Origin: Pomacea canaliculata
Taxonomy: Eukaryota; Mollusca; Gastropoda; Architaenioglossa; Ampullariidae
Assembly (NCBI RefSeq): GCF_003073045.1
Contig: NC_037596.1
Span: 10,537,950-10,601,949 of the forward strand
Length of the DNA stretch: 64,000 nucleotides
Reading direction: 5' to 3'
In this document: positions 22,801 to 35,680 of the stretch, one piece after another
Position numbering within the stretch: the stretch's first letter is position 1
Layout: every line of letters starts with the position of its first letter
Notes under the pieces: model-generated
What the model was told of the DNA's origin: nothing
The model's database searches: none
Seen by the model: only the letters and a program-made list of their open reading frames with translations
Position numbers and translations under genes: made by a program

Positions 22801-23634
22801 GTACACAAACCATCTACCGCAGCTGTGTCGACTGGGGAAGTTAGCTGCGCTAATCGGGTATTGAACCAGCGAGCTCTCAGGGCGACAGCGCTTTTAAAAC
22901 ACCTGGCGATCCGCTTGTTCTGTGTGTTTGGCGGGGGACTGTGTGTGGCTTTCTTCTACATATTATTAATCTCATGCTGGAATTTTTCTCTAGCTTATAT
23001 CTGTGAGTGTAGGAAGCGCATGTATCCTCCATTTCTGTCAAGTCTAAGTCAAATTTTTTTTTTCAATCATAGTTGTTTGTACAAATTTGAATGACTTTTA
23101 TAAAGAGTGATCCTCTTTTTTCAGGGTGTGTTTAATAATTCCTCTGACAAGATATTTGTATCAGCAAGCTTTAAAATTAACCTTCAACACGTAACGTGGA
23201 ATTTCATAATAAAAGCATTCTCACCCTTTGACCTGTGTTGGGTGTATTGTCTCGGTGACGATAAACAGGAAATGATAAGTGCACTTGTGGGGTGTCCTAA
23301 TTTTGAGTGCATGTCCCCGAAAAGGGATAAAGGGGAAATATCCAAGAATATGAAAACCAGAATGGTGCTTTGTCGTTTCTGCACACAGTTTGTTAACCCT
23401 ACGCCCTCAAAAAAAAAAAAATGAGAGTTGATGAAACTTATGAAACTGTTTACCTTCCTGACGCCACTGATATATATTTCCGGCAGAGGACCTTGCCACG
23501 TCTTGTAAACTACCTCCAACAATCCCAGCATGTTCATAATCTCAATTCAAACAAACTTTACAAACTTTGAATACTTCTTTTTCAGACAGCGAAAGATACA
23601 TAAAACTGGCACACTTTTTCACAAAGTTTAATTT
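19870..23634 (+). pseudogene. error-rich second assembly copy of gene P
   Basis: Corresponding exons can be seen at about 20173-20230, 21330-21533, 21735-21826, 23125-23190 and 23487-23634. Small indels interrupt most of them. The 21330-21533 copy reads WSDDEPEAPKKKRKKRKK where the left copy differs, and may be nearer the truth for that segment. It is an assembly duplicate, not a second gene, and the true sequence is probably a mixture of both copies. Confidence 0.6.
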
Positions 23635-25336
23635 TTAATTCCTTTGTATGCAAAGCAAACCTTGCGTGGAAAATTTATAAGTATTCGGTAGTTACACAGT
23701 ATGCACACTTACAGAATACTTCAACAAATTCACAAAAATGCAAGAATATTATTTTTTTCAAATCACACTGTGTCTCTCCAACAAGCAGTCTATTTATCAT
23801 TTAGTCATCCAATCAATTATCAAAACATCAAGATAATTACATGTATATCATATTAGTCCGTTAAGTATCATTCACTTTGGGACTCACCATGTGTACTTCA
23901 CCCCTTTACAATTACAAAAAAATGAATCACTTACTTTAAAGTTTGCTACAATGCGCTTCTAGCAACGCTACAGTCCACAAAATTTAATTAAAATAACAAC
24001 ATGGCTTTATATATATATAGATAGATACAACCATACTTCTCAAAACATTGACATCCATTCAAAATGTGATTTTTATATTGGAATATTTTTAATACCTACA
24101 AAGTGGTATATATATATATAGAGAGAGTTTTAATAAACTTCTACTACATTAGATTTATAATATATATATAGTATTGTTTCTGTCCTATATTTTTGCATTC
24201 TCAGTTTCTCTCTCCTTTGTACATCTTTGCTGGGAAGAAGAAACACTTCTCGTTGTGATATTTCTTTATTTCAAATGAACAGTAAAATATGTTTATCTTA
24301 CTGAACAATTGTCCAAGAGGTAATGAAATTCTGACACAAAGCGCATGCACTGTTGGTTTTGAATATCATCAAAAACTCTTTTTCATACTAAAATACTCAA
24401 TGCGCTTTACACAAAAAAAGCACGGACTGCAACGCAAACCTACCAAGCAAAATAGATGATTGGAAAAATTTCTAAAGTAGATTAAACGATGTTTAGCTAA
24501 AGAGCTGCTCGAACACACTCTGAAGTATAGACACAAGTGTTTACATATTGAAACAACAGGTGCAATGGAGCGGACATTCATGTGAGCAAAGAATGTTAAA
24601 TGTTTCCGTTTGCCCTTGTTCACATAAGATGTGAGAAAATATCGAGTTACCGAGCGGTATGAATAAGAATGCTACTGGAGACAGTGGCTGCTATGGAAGT
24701 AAATTACATATTTTCCCTCATAAAGTCTGCCCCAATTCGCAGACTTGAAGATTGGGGCTACTGGCCGGCAGTCAAAAAAATGAAGTTCATCTAATAAGTC
24801 GCAGTGATGATATTTTTATTTAAAATGTTATCACGCAGCCAATTGGCAGGGATTTGATCATTTGAAATATCAAATTTTATTTTCATTTCTTTTTTTTCTT
24901 TTAGTTGTATTGTTTTTTTTGTAGATCACGCTTTGATTTCAGTGTGTGTGTGTGTTTGCTTTAACTGTTGACTCACAATAGGGATAGAGAAAGCGTCTGA
25001 GATTTGGTTAAGTTAAGTGTAGGTTTTTTTTTTTTTTTGTTTGGTTTTGTTCTGGCAGATTGTTTGAGCAATGAAATTCTCTCTTGAGGTCAGATTTTGT
25101 AGTTGCGTGCTGCGGTTCTTCACACGTGCGTAGAATTTCGTGTGAAAAGTATCCTCACATCTGCAATGTTCGATGACTTTTAGACATGTCACCATTTGAA
25201 CCCTCGCACGAGTTGAACCCGACTAAAGCCAAGAGTCGATTCTATTACAGTCTATGTGATTGTTCAGGTACATTCTCTCCAGGTCTAGTCTTTGTTTCTC
25301 CACGTTGTCTCAGGTCAGTGAGGCTGTACGCCAGGG

Positions 25337-28180
25337 TCATCTAACTTGACGAAGGAGTGACCTCCCCAGCCAAAACCATTCATTGATCTCCGGGGTGGGG
25401 AAAAAAAACCCATCATATGCCTGCCGACAGGTTGACCTCTCGTTTGCCCTCTTGTGTTGCGCTGGCATAAAGTATCTGTCAGTGAATTACTCCCTTTACT
25501 TGCTGACAGTTACTGATGCGGATTGCTTCCTTTAAATACTGGCAGACAGTGGGGTGATGCAGGATTGCTTCCCTTTAACAAGAGCATACAGTGGAATACA
25601 GCCTTGTTGCTTCATACTTCACACATAAAATAACGATAATTGTTTACACTGGCGAGCTATCAAGGGAGATTATTTCTCTCAAAGGCGGGAGGGGAAGCTG
25701 CCTAAATTACATGCACTGTGTTCGGGGAAAGAATTTATTTCCTTTCACAATCCGACACATGCACGGCCTAAAAATGTGTTCTTATATAATTCCCAATGTT
25801 TATTAATTACAATATTCATTTATTCTATAGATTCTTAGCTACAGGATCAATTTGAATTTTTTCATCGCTATTTTCGACACAAAGCTCAAGTAATTTTTTT
25901 TTTGTCTTGTCTCTTTCAATATTCAGCTAAGAATCTGTTTGTCTAGGTCTGCAAACCGCTTTTGCCGGAATAATTTTCAACAATGAACCTATTTGACAAT
26001 CATCGTTCAAACGTTTCTTTATGCTAACAAACTAAATTCAGATTATTTTTACATAAAATGAATCATAACCCTTTTACACCCTAAACTCTGAAATCCTTTA
26101 TCCAATCTGCGATATAGGCCTGGAGAAGACACAACACAACACACACCTTTCGTTCTTAGTGAGTAGATGGGGAGGAAGGAGTAAACACAAATCCGCCCGC
26201 ATCCTCCTCCAAAGGTGAGGAGGTGCCAGAGAAGCATCTTCATCGACACATGGAACAGGTTCGATCTCCACCCACCTGTTGGTCTGTAGAGCACAGGTAC
26301 GTTGAACAGAAGAAGGTGACAGTCCGCCTGTACTCCGCACAGAAACGTCACTATGCCACTGGAAACGCGAGCTCCTAGGAACAGTCCGCCTCCCACCCAC
26401 ACGCGGTCCGTGTAGAAGATGTCGCGCGCGGTCAGCGCTGAAGTCGGGGACCGAAACACGTGATCTGTCGATACGTGATGAAAGCCAGAAAAACTGTGAA
26501 TGAACTTTGTGTCATTATTTACACATCTACATTTTTTATTCTTCTGTCTCTCCGCAGGCATTATACGGATATCATATAAAATGTTTGTGCTATGTATGTA
26601 CTTATGTTTAAAAAAACAATCCGAAGCTAATAAAAGGTGAAGAGTAGTGAAAGACGAAAACCTAAATAATTACAAGTATATAAAAATGGTTTTAATAACA
26701 TTTATTTAGCATTTACTTTTTAACTAAAATTAATATTTTTAAGCTGTAAGATGGGCATAGAGAGCGGGGTGGAGAGAGAGACGAATCTGAAAAGCTCAAA
26801 TTTTTTGAGAATTAATAAAACAGAATAGCTTCGTTCACCTGATTAACAACACTTTAGTCTCGCTTATTTCCTTGGGGGTGTGACACAGTAGTCTGCTGTT
26901 GTGTTTCCCCAAGTCACGGAAGTACGCCGATGTCTATCCAAGCCACGAACTGTGACGTCACAGGAGGGTGGATGTCGTGACATGGCGTCCTCTAGACACG
27001 CGTACTTCGAGTGCATGGCACAAAGAATATTCGGGTACTTTGTGGTTGGGTGGATAGTTCGGTAGTCTTGCTTGAGTACAGGCGAGCGATTGGGTCTCTC
27101 AGTTTGAATGACCAAGTTAAGACCTGCATAAATAAAACACCTCTGTGTGAATCGTGTTTGTGTGACTACATCTTTGTCTAGATGAGTAGGTGTATGTCTG
27201 TTGAATGTGTGATTGTATGTGTGAAATACATCTTTGTGTGAATAAATCCTTGTCTAGATGTGTGACTCCATCTTTTCACCTGCCTGTTGACGACATATGA
27301 TGTCAGTAAGAAGGAACCATTCCTGACCGCAGGTCCGATGTGTTGTCAAACTTTCTGAGAGTCGGTGTAAAACACGAGGCGGTTGAAAACATGGCGAAAG
27401 GCTTCACCTCCACGAGAGAGTGTCTTCCACCTGTGCGCCGTTTCCTCCCCTTTCACGAACGTCTCTAAATCGAAGAACGCAGAAACGAGAGTGAGGCCCA
27501 CTTCGGGCAAGGATTACCTCAGTATTGTCAAGCCTTCCGACGAGTGTTCCACGTTTCTGAAATGTATTGTCTTTCACTTAATGTAATATCTGTGTTCATG
27601 GTTAACAGTAATATTAACTAAAAGGTTAACAATACGCAAAGACTGATTTCTTTGTTAGTAATGTCAGCTGTATTCATAGGTTCCAAAGGTAATGTTCTCT
27701 GAAGTTGTTCCTCCCGTTTCTCTCTCTCTCTCTCACACTCTCTCTCTCTCTCTCGTAAGTGGCCATGTTTCTTTATTAAGCTTATATAATATTTACAAAG
27801 TTTTAACTTTCACATGCTACCAATGTCAAGAAAAAAACGAATAATTTTGCTGGAGGAAGGTAAACAACAAATAATTACAAAAAATCCATATTTATTTTTG
27901 AGAATGTACAAATTCATGACAATATCTTTACCATCATCTCTCTTCTCACTCATCTCTCTCTTCACACACACACAAAAGAAATGAGCGAATGTTAATACAG
28001 TGGATGTTCTCAGTTACTTACCTCCGTTCTGCTTGTATCGTCTGCCTTGTGAAGACTTGAATATCTTCCCTCAAGATTGTCAAACTTCCCAATATTATAA
28101 ACACTCAGCAGAACACCACATAACATCAGGCCTGTCAGACATAGCAATGAAGTCCTCAACATCCTACGGATTGTTTTCAT
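25337..28180 (-). pseudogene. error-rich second assembly copy of gene A (HtrL/YibB domain)
   Basis: Exons align at 28180-28022 (intact, 159 nt), 27556-27284, 27123-26839, about 26459-26276 and 25475-25337. Exon 1 has the same length as the left copy. Exons 2-5 carry small indels that break the frame, and the AG acceptor of exon 4 reads ACG. These look like contig-end errors; the left copy (8954-6176) is the one to use. Confidence 0.8.
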
Positions 28181-29807
28181 CTTCTAGTACCCTCCTCCTT
28201 TTTTGCTTTGTTTAATAATTTGTTGTGGTCTTTGTAATTCCTCTGGTCCAGTTATTTTGGCTGTTCTAGACTTCACGGATGTTAGAATCCACTAGAAGTT
28301 GGGTCAAAACTATCGTGAAACTTCGATTCATCACTAAATTTTCTTTATTAAAATTTTAATTCCGTCTTTAATTCAGACAGCACTTGCTGGACGGGAAGCA
28401 CTTCTGTTCAGATTTGTACTCGCATGGCGAAGTGATGGAAAGTGTTTTTAAGGGAACCTACATCAGTAAATCCTTTGTTCGTCTTTGCAATTTCGGTTCC
28501 GAGAAGTTGATACGACGTGATCTGTGGAGGCTGTTTTCGCTTCCCTGTTGTTCCTGTCTAGTAAATCTTGATGAATTTACAGGGAACTTCCGATTTCGTG
28601 CAAACTGTTGTCCATTTTCAGGAAATGTTTAAATACTTCGGATAAGGAACTGGCAGCACAGCTTAGACACCCTAGTGTTACTTCTGGTAAACTGTTGGGA
28701 CAAATTTATTTTTATGGAAGTAGAGCCGGAATCATTCGATGTTGAGATACAAAAGATCCGGAATAATTGTTGCTGAGAAACTGGACTACTGTTGATATGG
28801 TGGTGATATTATGATGATAAGGTGATGTCATCGAGATGATATGGTGATCTTATCTTGATGATACAGTGACGCGAATGTCGTCTTTGACAATCTTTTTAAA
28901 GTATTTATGGGTAATATGAAAAGGACCAAACAAATAATCAGATATTACATAACAACATATAGAAATGCGTATTAAGAAAATTTATGGTGCAAAGAGAGAC
29001 AAAAGAAGTAGAGAGGCGAGGCAGACACAGAAGACATATGAGATAACAAACAGTGAACTAAATCAGATTCACTTTATTTATTCATCATCTTTTTCTATTC
29101 CAAGAAACTGTGTGTGCGCGCGCGTGCAGGAGGGAGATTTTGTGTCACAAGAGCCTTTCAACAATTTTTACTATTTGGCAGGGACAAAACAGTTTATCAC
29201 TGGATAGCTGAAATGATTTTATTTTGGCGAACACTTCACTGTGCAAAAACTTTCTTAGTCTTCTAAAAATCTTTCGGAATCGAGAGGTTTGACTGCCTGG
29301 CAGCCGAGGTCATCGATGTCCAGCTAGTAATTAGCAAGGCACTAGTTTCCTCGAAAGCCCCTAAAAAATACAAACATTTGCACATCACACACAAAAATTG
29401 TTGTAGAATAGCAATAACCTACAAAAAGGGAGATAATCCATTGGCAAAAAGTACACGTTATTTCCCCTGGATCATAAATAAGTGAAGACGGGTTCAACAT
29501 CCCAAGACGAGGACGGATTTCCTCTGGAGAACAAACATTGATTTATATTTAATCATATGAACCAATTTGTCAACAGTATTTTTCCACTTTTTTACATTTC
29601 TCTGTCTCTCCTGTGTACAGTGCCGGACTAGATTTGCACCCTGATCATAAATACTGAAGTGGCGACTGCCACTCGACTTGAAAAGCCATAAAAATCTCTT
29701 ATCTTCACATCAGCTAATCCTCTAGAAACCCTAACACTCAGTGGCCCAGCGGTCATCAAGCACATACTTCCTGCTTGCCAGGGTTCGACGATTCTGGTGA
29801 CTCTTGA

Positions 29808-29850
29808 GGACGACGACGACGACGATGACGATGACGATGACGATGATGAT
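29808..29850. repeat. (GAC/GAT)n microsatellite, longer version
   Basis: Right-copy counterpart of 10632-10662, with more and alternating units, again after the tRNA-derived SINE head (29735-29795). Confidence 0.9.
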
Positions 29851-29935
29851 CTTGATGCACGTGGCTTTGAGATCTCAACCTTCTTCCAGATGTATTTCCA
29901 TAGTTTCCAGACTAAAGTTTCTAGTAGAGTAGGGA

Positions 29936-32900
29936 TCAACTGTCAATTTCACGAAGGACGGATAATCCCAGATCGAACCAGTCATGCTCTCCTGGCTCCA
30001 CCTGAATGTCAACCGTCAAGTTGACGTCACGCCGACCTTCGTAGGTCATAGAAGCGTACAGCGTCTGAAACAGAGCACGGGAGGTCAGGTGAGAGGTCAA
30101 GATATCTTGGCATATAAGCTCTGTGCTTTTGTCAGGGGAATGGACAAGATCTTGACCATGTACTTTTCAGGTGATGACAAGGGTAAAGAGAGCTTAATAA
30201 AGGAATTAATTAAGAAAATTGGAATAAGTTGTTGAAAAACGAAATTACACTTGGAATTTTACTTTGCACGATTCAGTGAACTATAAGATCTTAAGTGTAG
30301 TAACTTATATGTTCGGAGACGACGATTATGTCAGGATATTAATAACATCTCCCTACCCCTCCTCCTCCCCCTCCCTGACAAAAACATTACATGACAAAAT
30401 GTAATACACAGAGGAAAGGAAAAAAGATGAAGACCAGACCAGAGCATGGAGCAGTTGATGATCCTACCTGCTGGTCCGTGGAGCTGAGCTGACGATGAGT
30501 GAGGAAAAAGGTTGCTGCCCTTTGATATTCGTCACAGAACTTCAGCATCACGTCACGCGCAGCTACGAACATCCCTCCGCCCACCCAGACAAAGTTTTTG
30601 TAGAAAATGTCATGAGGTGTGAGGGAGAAATCGGGCACGGTCAGCTGCACACCGACAGGTTGGTGAACGGGATTAGCGGAACTCCCCTACCGCGCATGCG
30701 TGTACAAATAAAAGGGTGTTCCACCCTGGATAATGCTTTGCATGACTCTCTACACAATGCTTTGAATGATAATGTAGTTTAAGTAATAAATGTAACTATA
30801 TTTGGCTAAGCAAGAGATGAACGTGACCGAGGATGAACAAAAAATAAATACCGCTAATAAATATTGTCTAATTATTTCTCACCCTCCCCCAGTCCTCAGA
30901 AGCAGGACCTCATCCTGCTACTTTGTTCTTCATTATCTCATTATCAGTGCTGCGGTTACCTGGTTAAACAGCACTGCGCTCTTGGTCACTGATGGAGGGA
31001 GGAGAAGGCAGTACTCTTTATTATCGCCCTCCAGGTCACGGAAATAGCCGATGTCTATCCAGCCACGTAGTCTGACGTCACAAGAGGTGGTTGACGTAAA
31101 ATGGCGTCCTTCAGACATGCGTATTTGGAGTGCATCGCGCAGGTGTAGTCGGGTACCACGGTGTTCGGTGGATGCTTGGGGTAATTTGGATCGGCGTACA
31201 GGCTTGCAATGGAGTCCCTGAGTTTGAACGGCCACAGTGAGGCCCTGCACGTAGAGAAAGCTCAATCAATCAGTCAATCAATCAGTCAATCAATCAGTCA
31301 ATCAATCAGTCAATCAATCGATCTCTATTTTTAACTGCTTGATAATAATAATTCGCATTTCAATTAAGGTTTCGAACATAAGTCAGTCACGTGACTGGTA
31401 AATACTGTAGATGAGTTTTTTTGTAAATTTTTACTCGCCTTTGACAGTGTGTAAGCAGTGAGCGACTCACACATTTTCAAAAAACAAACAAAAACAAAAC
31501 AAAAACAAAAACAAAAAAAACCTACTTACCGATCGAGTAGCACTATGTGGGTTAAGTTGAGAGGGAGCCGAGATCGCACGTCCAACAAGTGTTGAGCGAA
31601 TATTTTCGAGTCCGTGTAGAAAACAAGGGGCGTGTGGATGTAGGAGAAGATTGTGCCCCAGGTGTAATACTCTGAAACTGCTCTCCGACCTTCTCCTTTG
31701 TTGTGATCACCGATGTCGAAAAACGCAGAGACGAGCGTCAGGTTAGTAGAGAAGCATGACGTCCTGGCCACGTGACCAATCGGTTGGTCCTGGTGGACAG
31801 TTGTTGGGATTAGATCTCATCCTCGCCATCATCGTCGTTGTCGTCACCATTGTCACCTATATACTGATTTACTGCATTGCCTTATGGAATAGTGTCTAAT
31901 TAATCTTTCATTCTATCGGTAATTAAAGGTCAGTGTAGGTCTCCATAGCAGAGATGTAAAGAGTCGTCTTTGACCCTAGCAAGTGACCATGCCCTCGACA
32001 GAGTACACACGAGTAGCAAAGATGCGCGTATTTACACCTACGTCACGTTATTGCAACAACAGAAAAAAGCAACTGAGCTTAGCTGACCATGGGCGCGCAC
32101 GCACTTACACAGAGGCAAGCACATCTATACACAAGCGAACACACACGCACGCGCAGTCATGAAAAACACAGATATGCGCACACAAAAACATATTTTAAGA
32201 CACACAAAGATTCACAAAGATAAACACAGACTTACACACACATAAACATACGCAAAGTGGCGCACGCAAAAAACAAGCAGACACACCTACACACAGGCAC
32301 ACCTAGACACAGACCCAGCCTCCTACATGCACGCTTACACACACATACATACAAAGGCCCATACAGAAACTCGCAAAAGGGTAGGCTTGAATTGCAGGAA
32401 GATTAAACATGTCTTATGAAAGTGTGAGAAAGCCATGAAAGTGTGAGACGAGGATAGTTGAGTGTTTGATAAACGACTGTTAGCCGCCTTAGGTAAACAA
32501 CCGACTTGTTGTAATAAACTTCCCTGAATTTTGCTGTAGTTATTCAAGCTCTCTATAATCATTCCTGTAGGGAATAAGGATAATAATCACAAATATACAG
32601 ACACACATGCATCCATTTACATACATATACATACAGAGACACAGAAAGGCACAAAAGGGTCAGGCGCAAACAAATTGTTGTGTGCTGGATTACCTTCTAG
32701 CTCCTGCACAAAAACATAAGTACATCCCTGCCATTGAAGGCTCTCTTACACTATTTATAGTCAGACATTCAACTTCTTCTCTTCCTTCTTCTCTCCACTA
32801 TCACATACATGCACAACACATGCACAACACATGCATAACGCGCTCGCACACACACACACACACATGTTCACTCACGCGCACACAAACGTAGTCTGGATTG

Positions 32901-33051
32901 TGTCACCTGTCCTAACATGATACCTATTACCGACATCTTGTGATGCCACTTAAGAACCCAAGTTCAAAGCACTGACCTTTATAATCCAGAAAATCAGAAT
33001 AAGAATCACAGAGGTCACGGACAACAGTATAACCTTTGCCAGAAGCTTCAT
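29936..33051 (-). CDS. second assembly copy (other allele) of gene B, HtrL/YibB domain
   Basis: Exons align at 33051-32977, 31789-31530, 31244-30960, 30644-30468 and 30064-29936 with the same lengths as gene B, except exon 3, which is 285 instead of 286 nt: one G is missing from a GG at about 31062, shifting the frame just before WIDIGYFRD. Amino-acid substitutions relative to the left copy (SDYYTW/SEYYTW, HLFDV/HLLDV, VLIDR/VLLDR) are clean base changes, as expected of two haplotypes. I treat the missing G as a sequencing error. Role as for gene B. Confidence 0.75.
31262..31322. repeat. (TCAA/TCAG)n microsatellite, longer version
   Basis: Counterpart of 12091-12132 with more units. Confidence 0.9.
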
Positions 33052-33351
33052 CCCTCAAGGGCCGACCTGAAATGGAAAATGGGGTTTGTCACAGTCGCTC
33101 TACTATGACAACATCTAATCACTGTAAAAATCTTGCTGTGGGTCCTGTCGTGCAATGGATACTTTCTGAATACATGCATTCGCCCACACACCTGATTACA
33201 ACACAATCACTCAGTAAAAATACTTCAGTATGAATTAAGAATGTAATAACAAAAGAGTACATAATTATATATATACAGGAATAGTTCACACGTATGCTTA
33301 GGTAATCTTAAAACTTAGCTTTCTCGCTGTGTTTCTTCTCGTTAATGTCAT

Positions 33352-33527
33352 ACAATAGTAATAATGGTAATAACAATAGTAATGACAATAGTAATAACAA
33401 TAGTAATGACAATAGTAATAACAATAGTAATGACAATAGTAATAACAATAGTAATGACAATAGTAATAACAATAGTAATGACAATAGTAATAACAATAGT
33501 AATGACAATAGTAATAACAATAGTAAT
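33352..33527. repeat. 24-bp tandem repeat, long allele
   Basis: About seven head-to-tail copies of a 24-bp unit (AATAGTAATGAC plus AATAGTAATAAC). The long open frames on both strands here (poly-Leu, SNDNSNNN) are by-products of the repeat. The left assembly copy has about two units. Confidence 0.97.
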
Positions 33528-34416
33528 CCCACGTTCACAATGGTTATACAATCAATCACAGTTCACCGTTAACAATCCAGTGTTCACAAGTCTTGTCCAC
33601 GTTCACAAATAATTCAAGTCTAACTCGTGCTGATGTACACTTGTCATTCACCGACTATAAATTCGCGAAGGCTCGACACCAGGAAAACTGTAGTTTTTCT
33701 CTCTGCACGAGACTGACTTGTTTCTTCTGTGTTTTCCTTCCTGCGGGGTATCTGGTCACCCTTTTACCTCGGACGGGTGGGAGCAGAGACGTTAAATAAC
33801 CAATTTCGAATATTTTGTCAAGAGAGCATAACAACAAGTTACCCGTTCACACCTATATGGCTCTCTTGATTTCAGAAATGTGATCTCGAACCTTGTCCAC
33901 TAGAAAATCCTACTCAGTTTATTTTAAAACTTTACATTAAAAGTTATTTTATTACTTTAGGACTGTTTCAAATGAATTAAGATGAAAATGCTCATAATCA
34001 AGAAAATATCCTTTTTTAAAAATCTTAAATTTATTTAAATTATTAGAAATGCGTTTGTTTGACGCCGAAGACGTTTACCCTCACGCTACTACGTTGATAA
34101 TTAACTTTGGTAATCATAACAAATAAATCAAAACTTAATAGAAATTCAATTCTACTGTATATCATTTTTAAACTTTCACTTGAAACCTAAGTCACTTTAG
34201 TAAGCGATCAGCAAGACTATACTTATCATTTTGCATGTATTTAAAGATAGCAATGTGTGTGAATATGTATGGATATATTTGTAATATCTCAATACCCTTT
34301 AGAGGGGGAAAGAATAAAGAATGTTGAATCTTGAAATTTGCAAAGAGATTTATTGTGTTACAACCCATATCAAAGTAACCCAGGCAATGAACACAGTCTC
34401 TCTGGACAGCAATAGC

Positions 34417-34428
34417 TACTACTACTAC

Positions 34429-34501
<73 letters not shown>

Positions 34502-34530
34502 AAGAAGAAGAATAAGAATAAGAATAAGAA
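34417..34530. repeat. (ACT)n(AAT)n(AAG)n compound microsatellite
   Basis: Runs of TAC, then AAT, then AAG, then AATAAG units. The left copy (14920-14975) has only the AAT part and a short GAA part. Confidence 0.95.
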
Positions 34531-35274
34531 TTCTATAGCGCATTTCCCCACAGAGAGAGAAGCAGTGCATTTCAAAACACTACTGGAAAATACAAATATC
34601 TATAGGTCTCTAATAACTGTCAATAAAATTTGGGTATTCTATAAACTATATTATTGAATACATCATATATGTGATGCTTTTGTTTGTCATTTAGCAACCT
34701 GAGTTGTAAACTTTTATTCATAATTAAGTGAAAGATATTTCAGTTTCATTGCTTCCTTTGATGTAATCTTTTTACTATCATAAGTTTTTCCTTTGGCTTG
34801 GTATCCACAAGTTTACCTTTGCAATACTTTTGCATTTGATCAGCGAGTTCTTGTACCACTACTCAAAACAAAGTAGTAGACCCCACTAACACCCATCACA
34901 TCCCCCATCCACCATCCCTTGTGTAGTAGGAGTTGAGTGAGGTTCTGAACTATTTTTGACATAATTTTGCTTGGGTGGCTGATAATGCTTATGTACCATC
35001 TGTACCATCAGGTCATGCTTAGGACCCTGAGGTTCAGTCATTTGATGAGCACCAAATTAATTCGGCATTTTATCATCTGTAGTTGAAATCTTTTCATCAC
35101 ATGACTAAGCACAGGATTACCGGGTCCAGACGGATGAAGAGTATAAGTTATCCTCATCTACAAGTGAAAGTCCTCATTATCATATGCTGATGGTCCTGTT
35201 AATGGGTTTTTGGGTCACACTTGCTCCACTTGTTGAAAACTTTCCACCAACAGTTCCTTTGCCTTATGAAGCTT

Positions 35275-35680
35275 TTAATGAACTTTGCCAATCTCTCTTT
35301 TGGAAGACATATTTAAAGTCTCAACATCTACAGCTTCTCGAATGTTTAGCTTCATCGTTGTAAGAATGTATGTTAAACTAAAGGGCTTTATGTTTTGTCC
35401 GGAGAGAAAATGTCTTTATGATCCACAACCATTTGTTACTATTCAGAATACTTTTCAGAAACAAAATCACTGTGACTGTTTTTTGAAGATACTTTGAGAA
35501 AGGTCTTAAAATATTACCTCCGACAGTCAGGCAAAGGTTCTCGGTCCTTTTGAAAAAAAAATTGTCGCGTTTTTGACTCTCCCAGCAGGAGTACACCATT
35601 GTGAGCATTCCACCGGAGAAGTGTTACCGAGCTTGGTTCATTTTCATGAGATTGTCACAGGATTGTACAAATAACACTTA
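35275..35680 (+). mobile_element. second assembly copy of the PIF/Harbinger-like remnant
   Basis: Here one frame stays open for 70 codons (35285-35497) and shows the motif order FKVSTSTASRMF ... KLKGFMFCPERK ... FQKQNHCDCF best. It is broken before and after, and no terminal repeats were seen. Confidence 0.5.

Noticed and set aside
25337-33051. A second pair of HtrL/YibB genes as true paralogues, four genes in all
   Set aside because: Intergenic DNA, introns, SINEs and microsatellites are duplicated along with them at the same spacing, and the copies end at the N gap, which fits an assembly duplicate.
33308-33612. Open frames rich in Asn/Ser/Asp or Leu over the 24-bp repeat
   Set aside because: Open on both strands in several frames because the repeat unit length is divisible by three and lacks stops; no codon or family support.
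34192-34575. 127-codon minus frame rich in Phe/Leu
   Set aside because: By-product of the AAT/AAG microsatellite.
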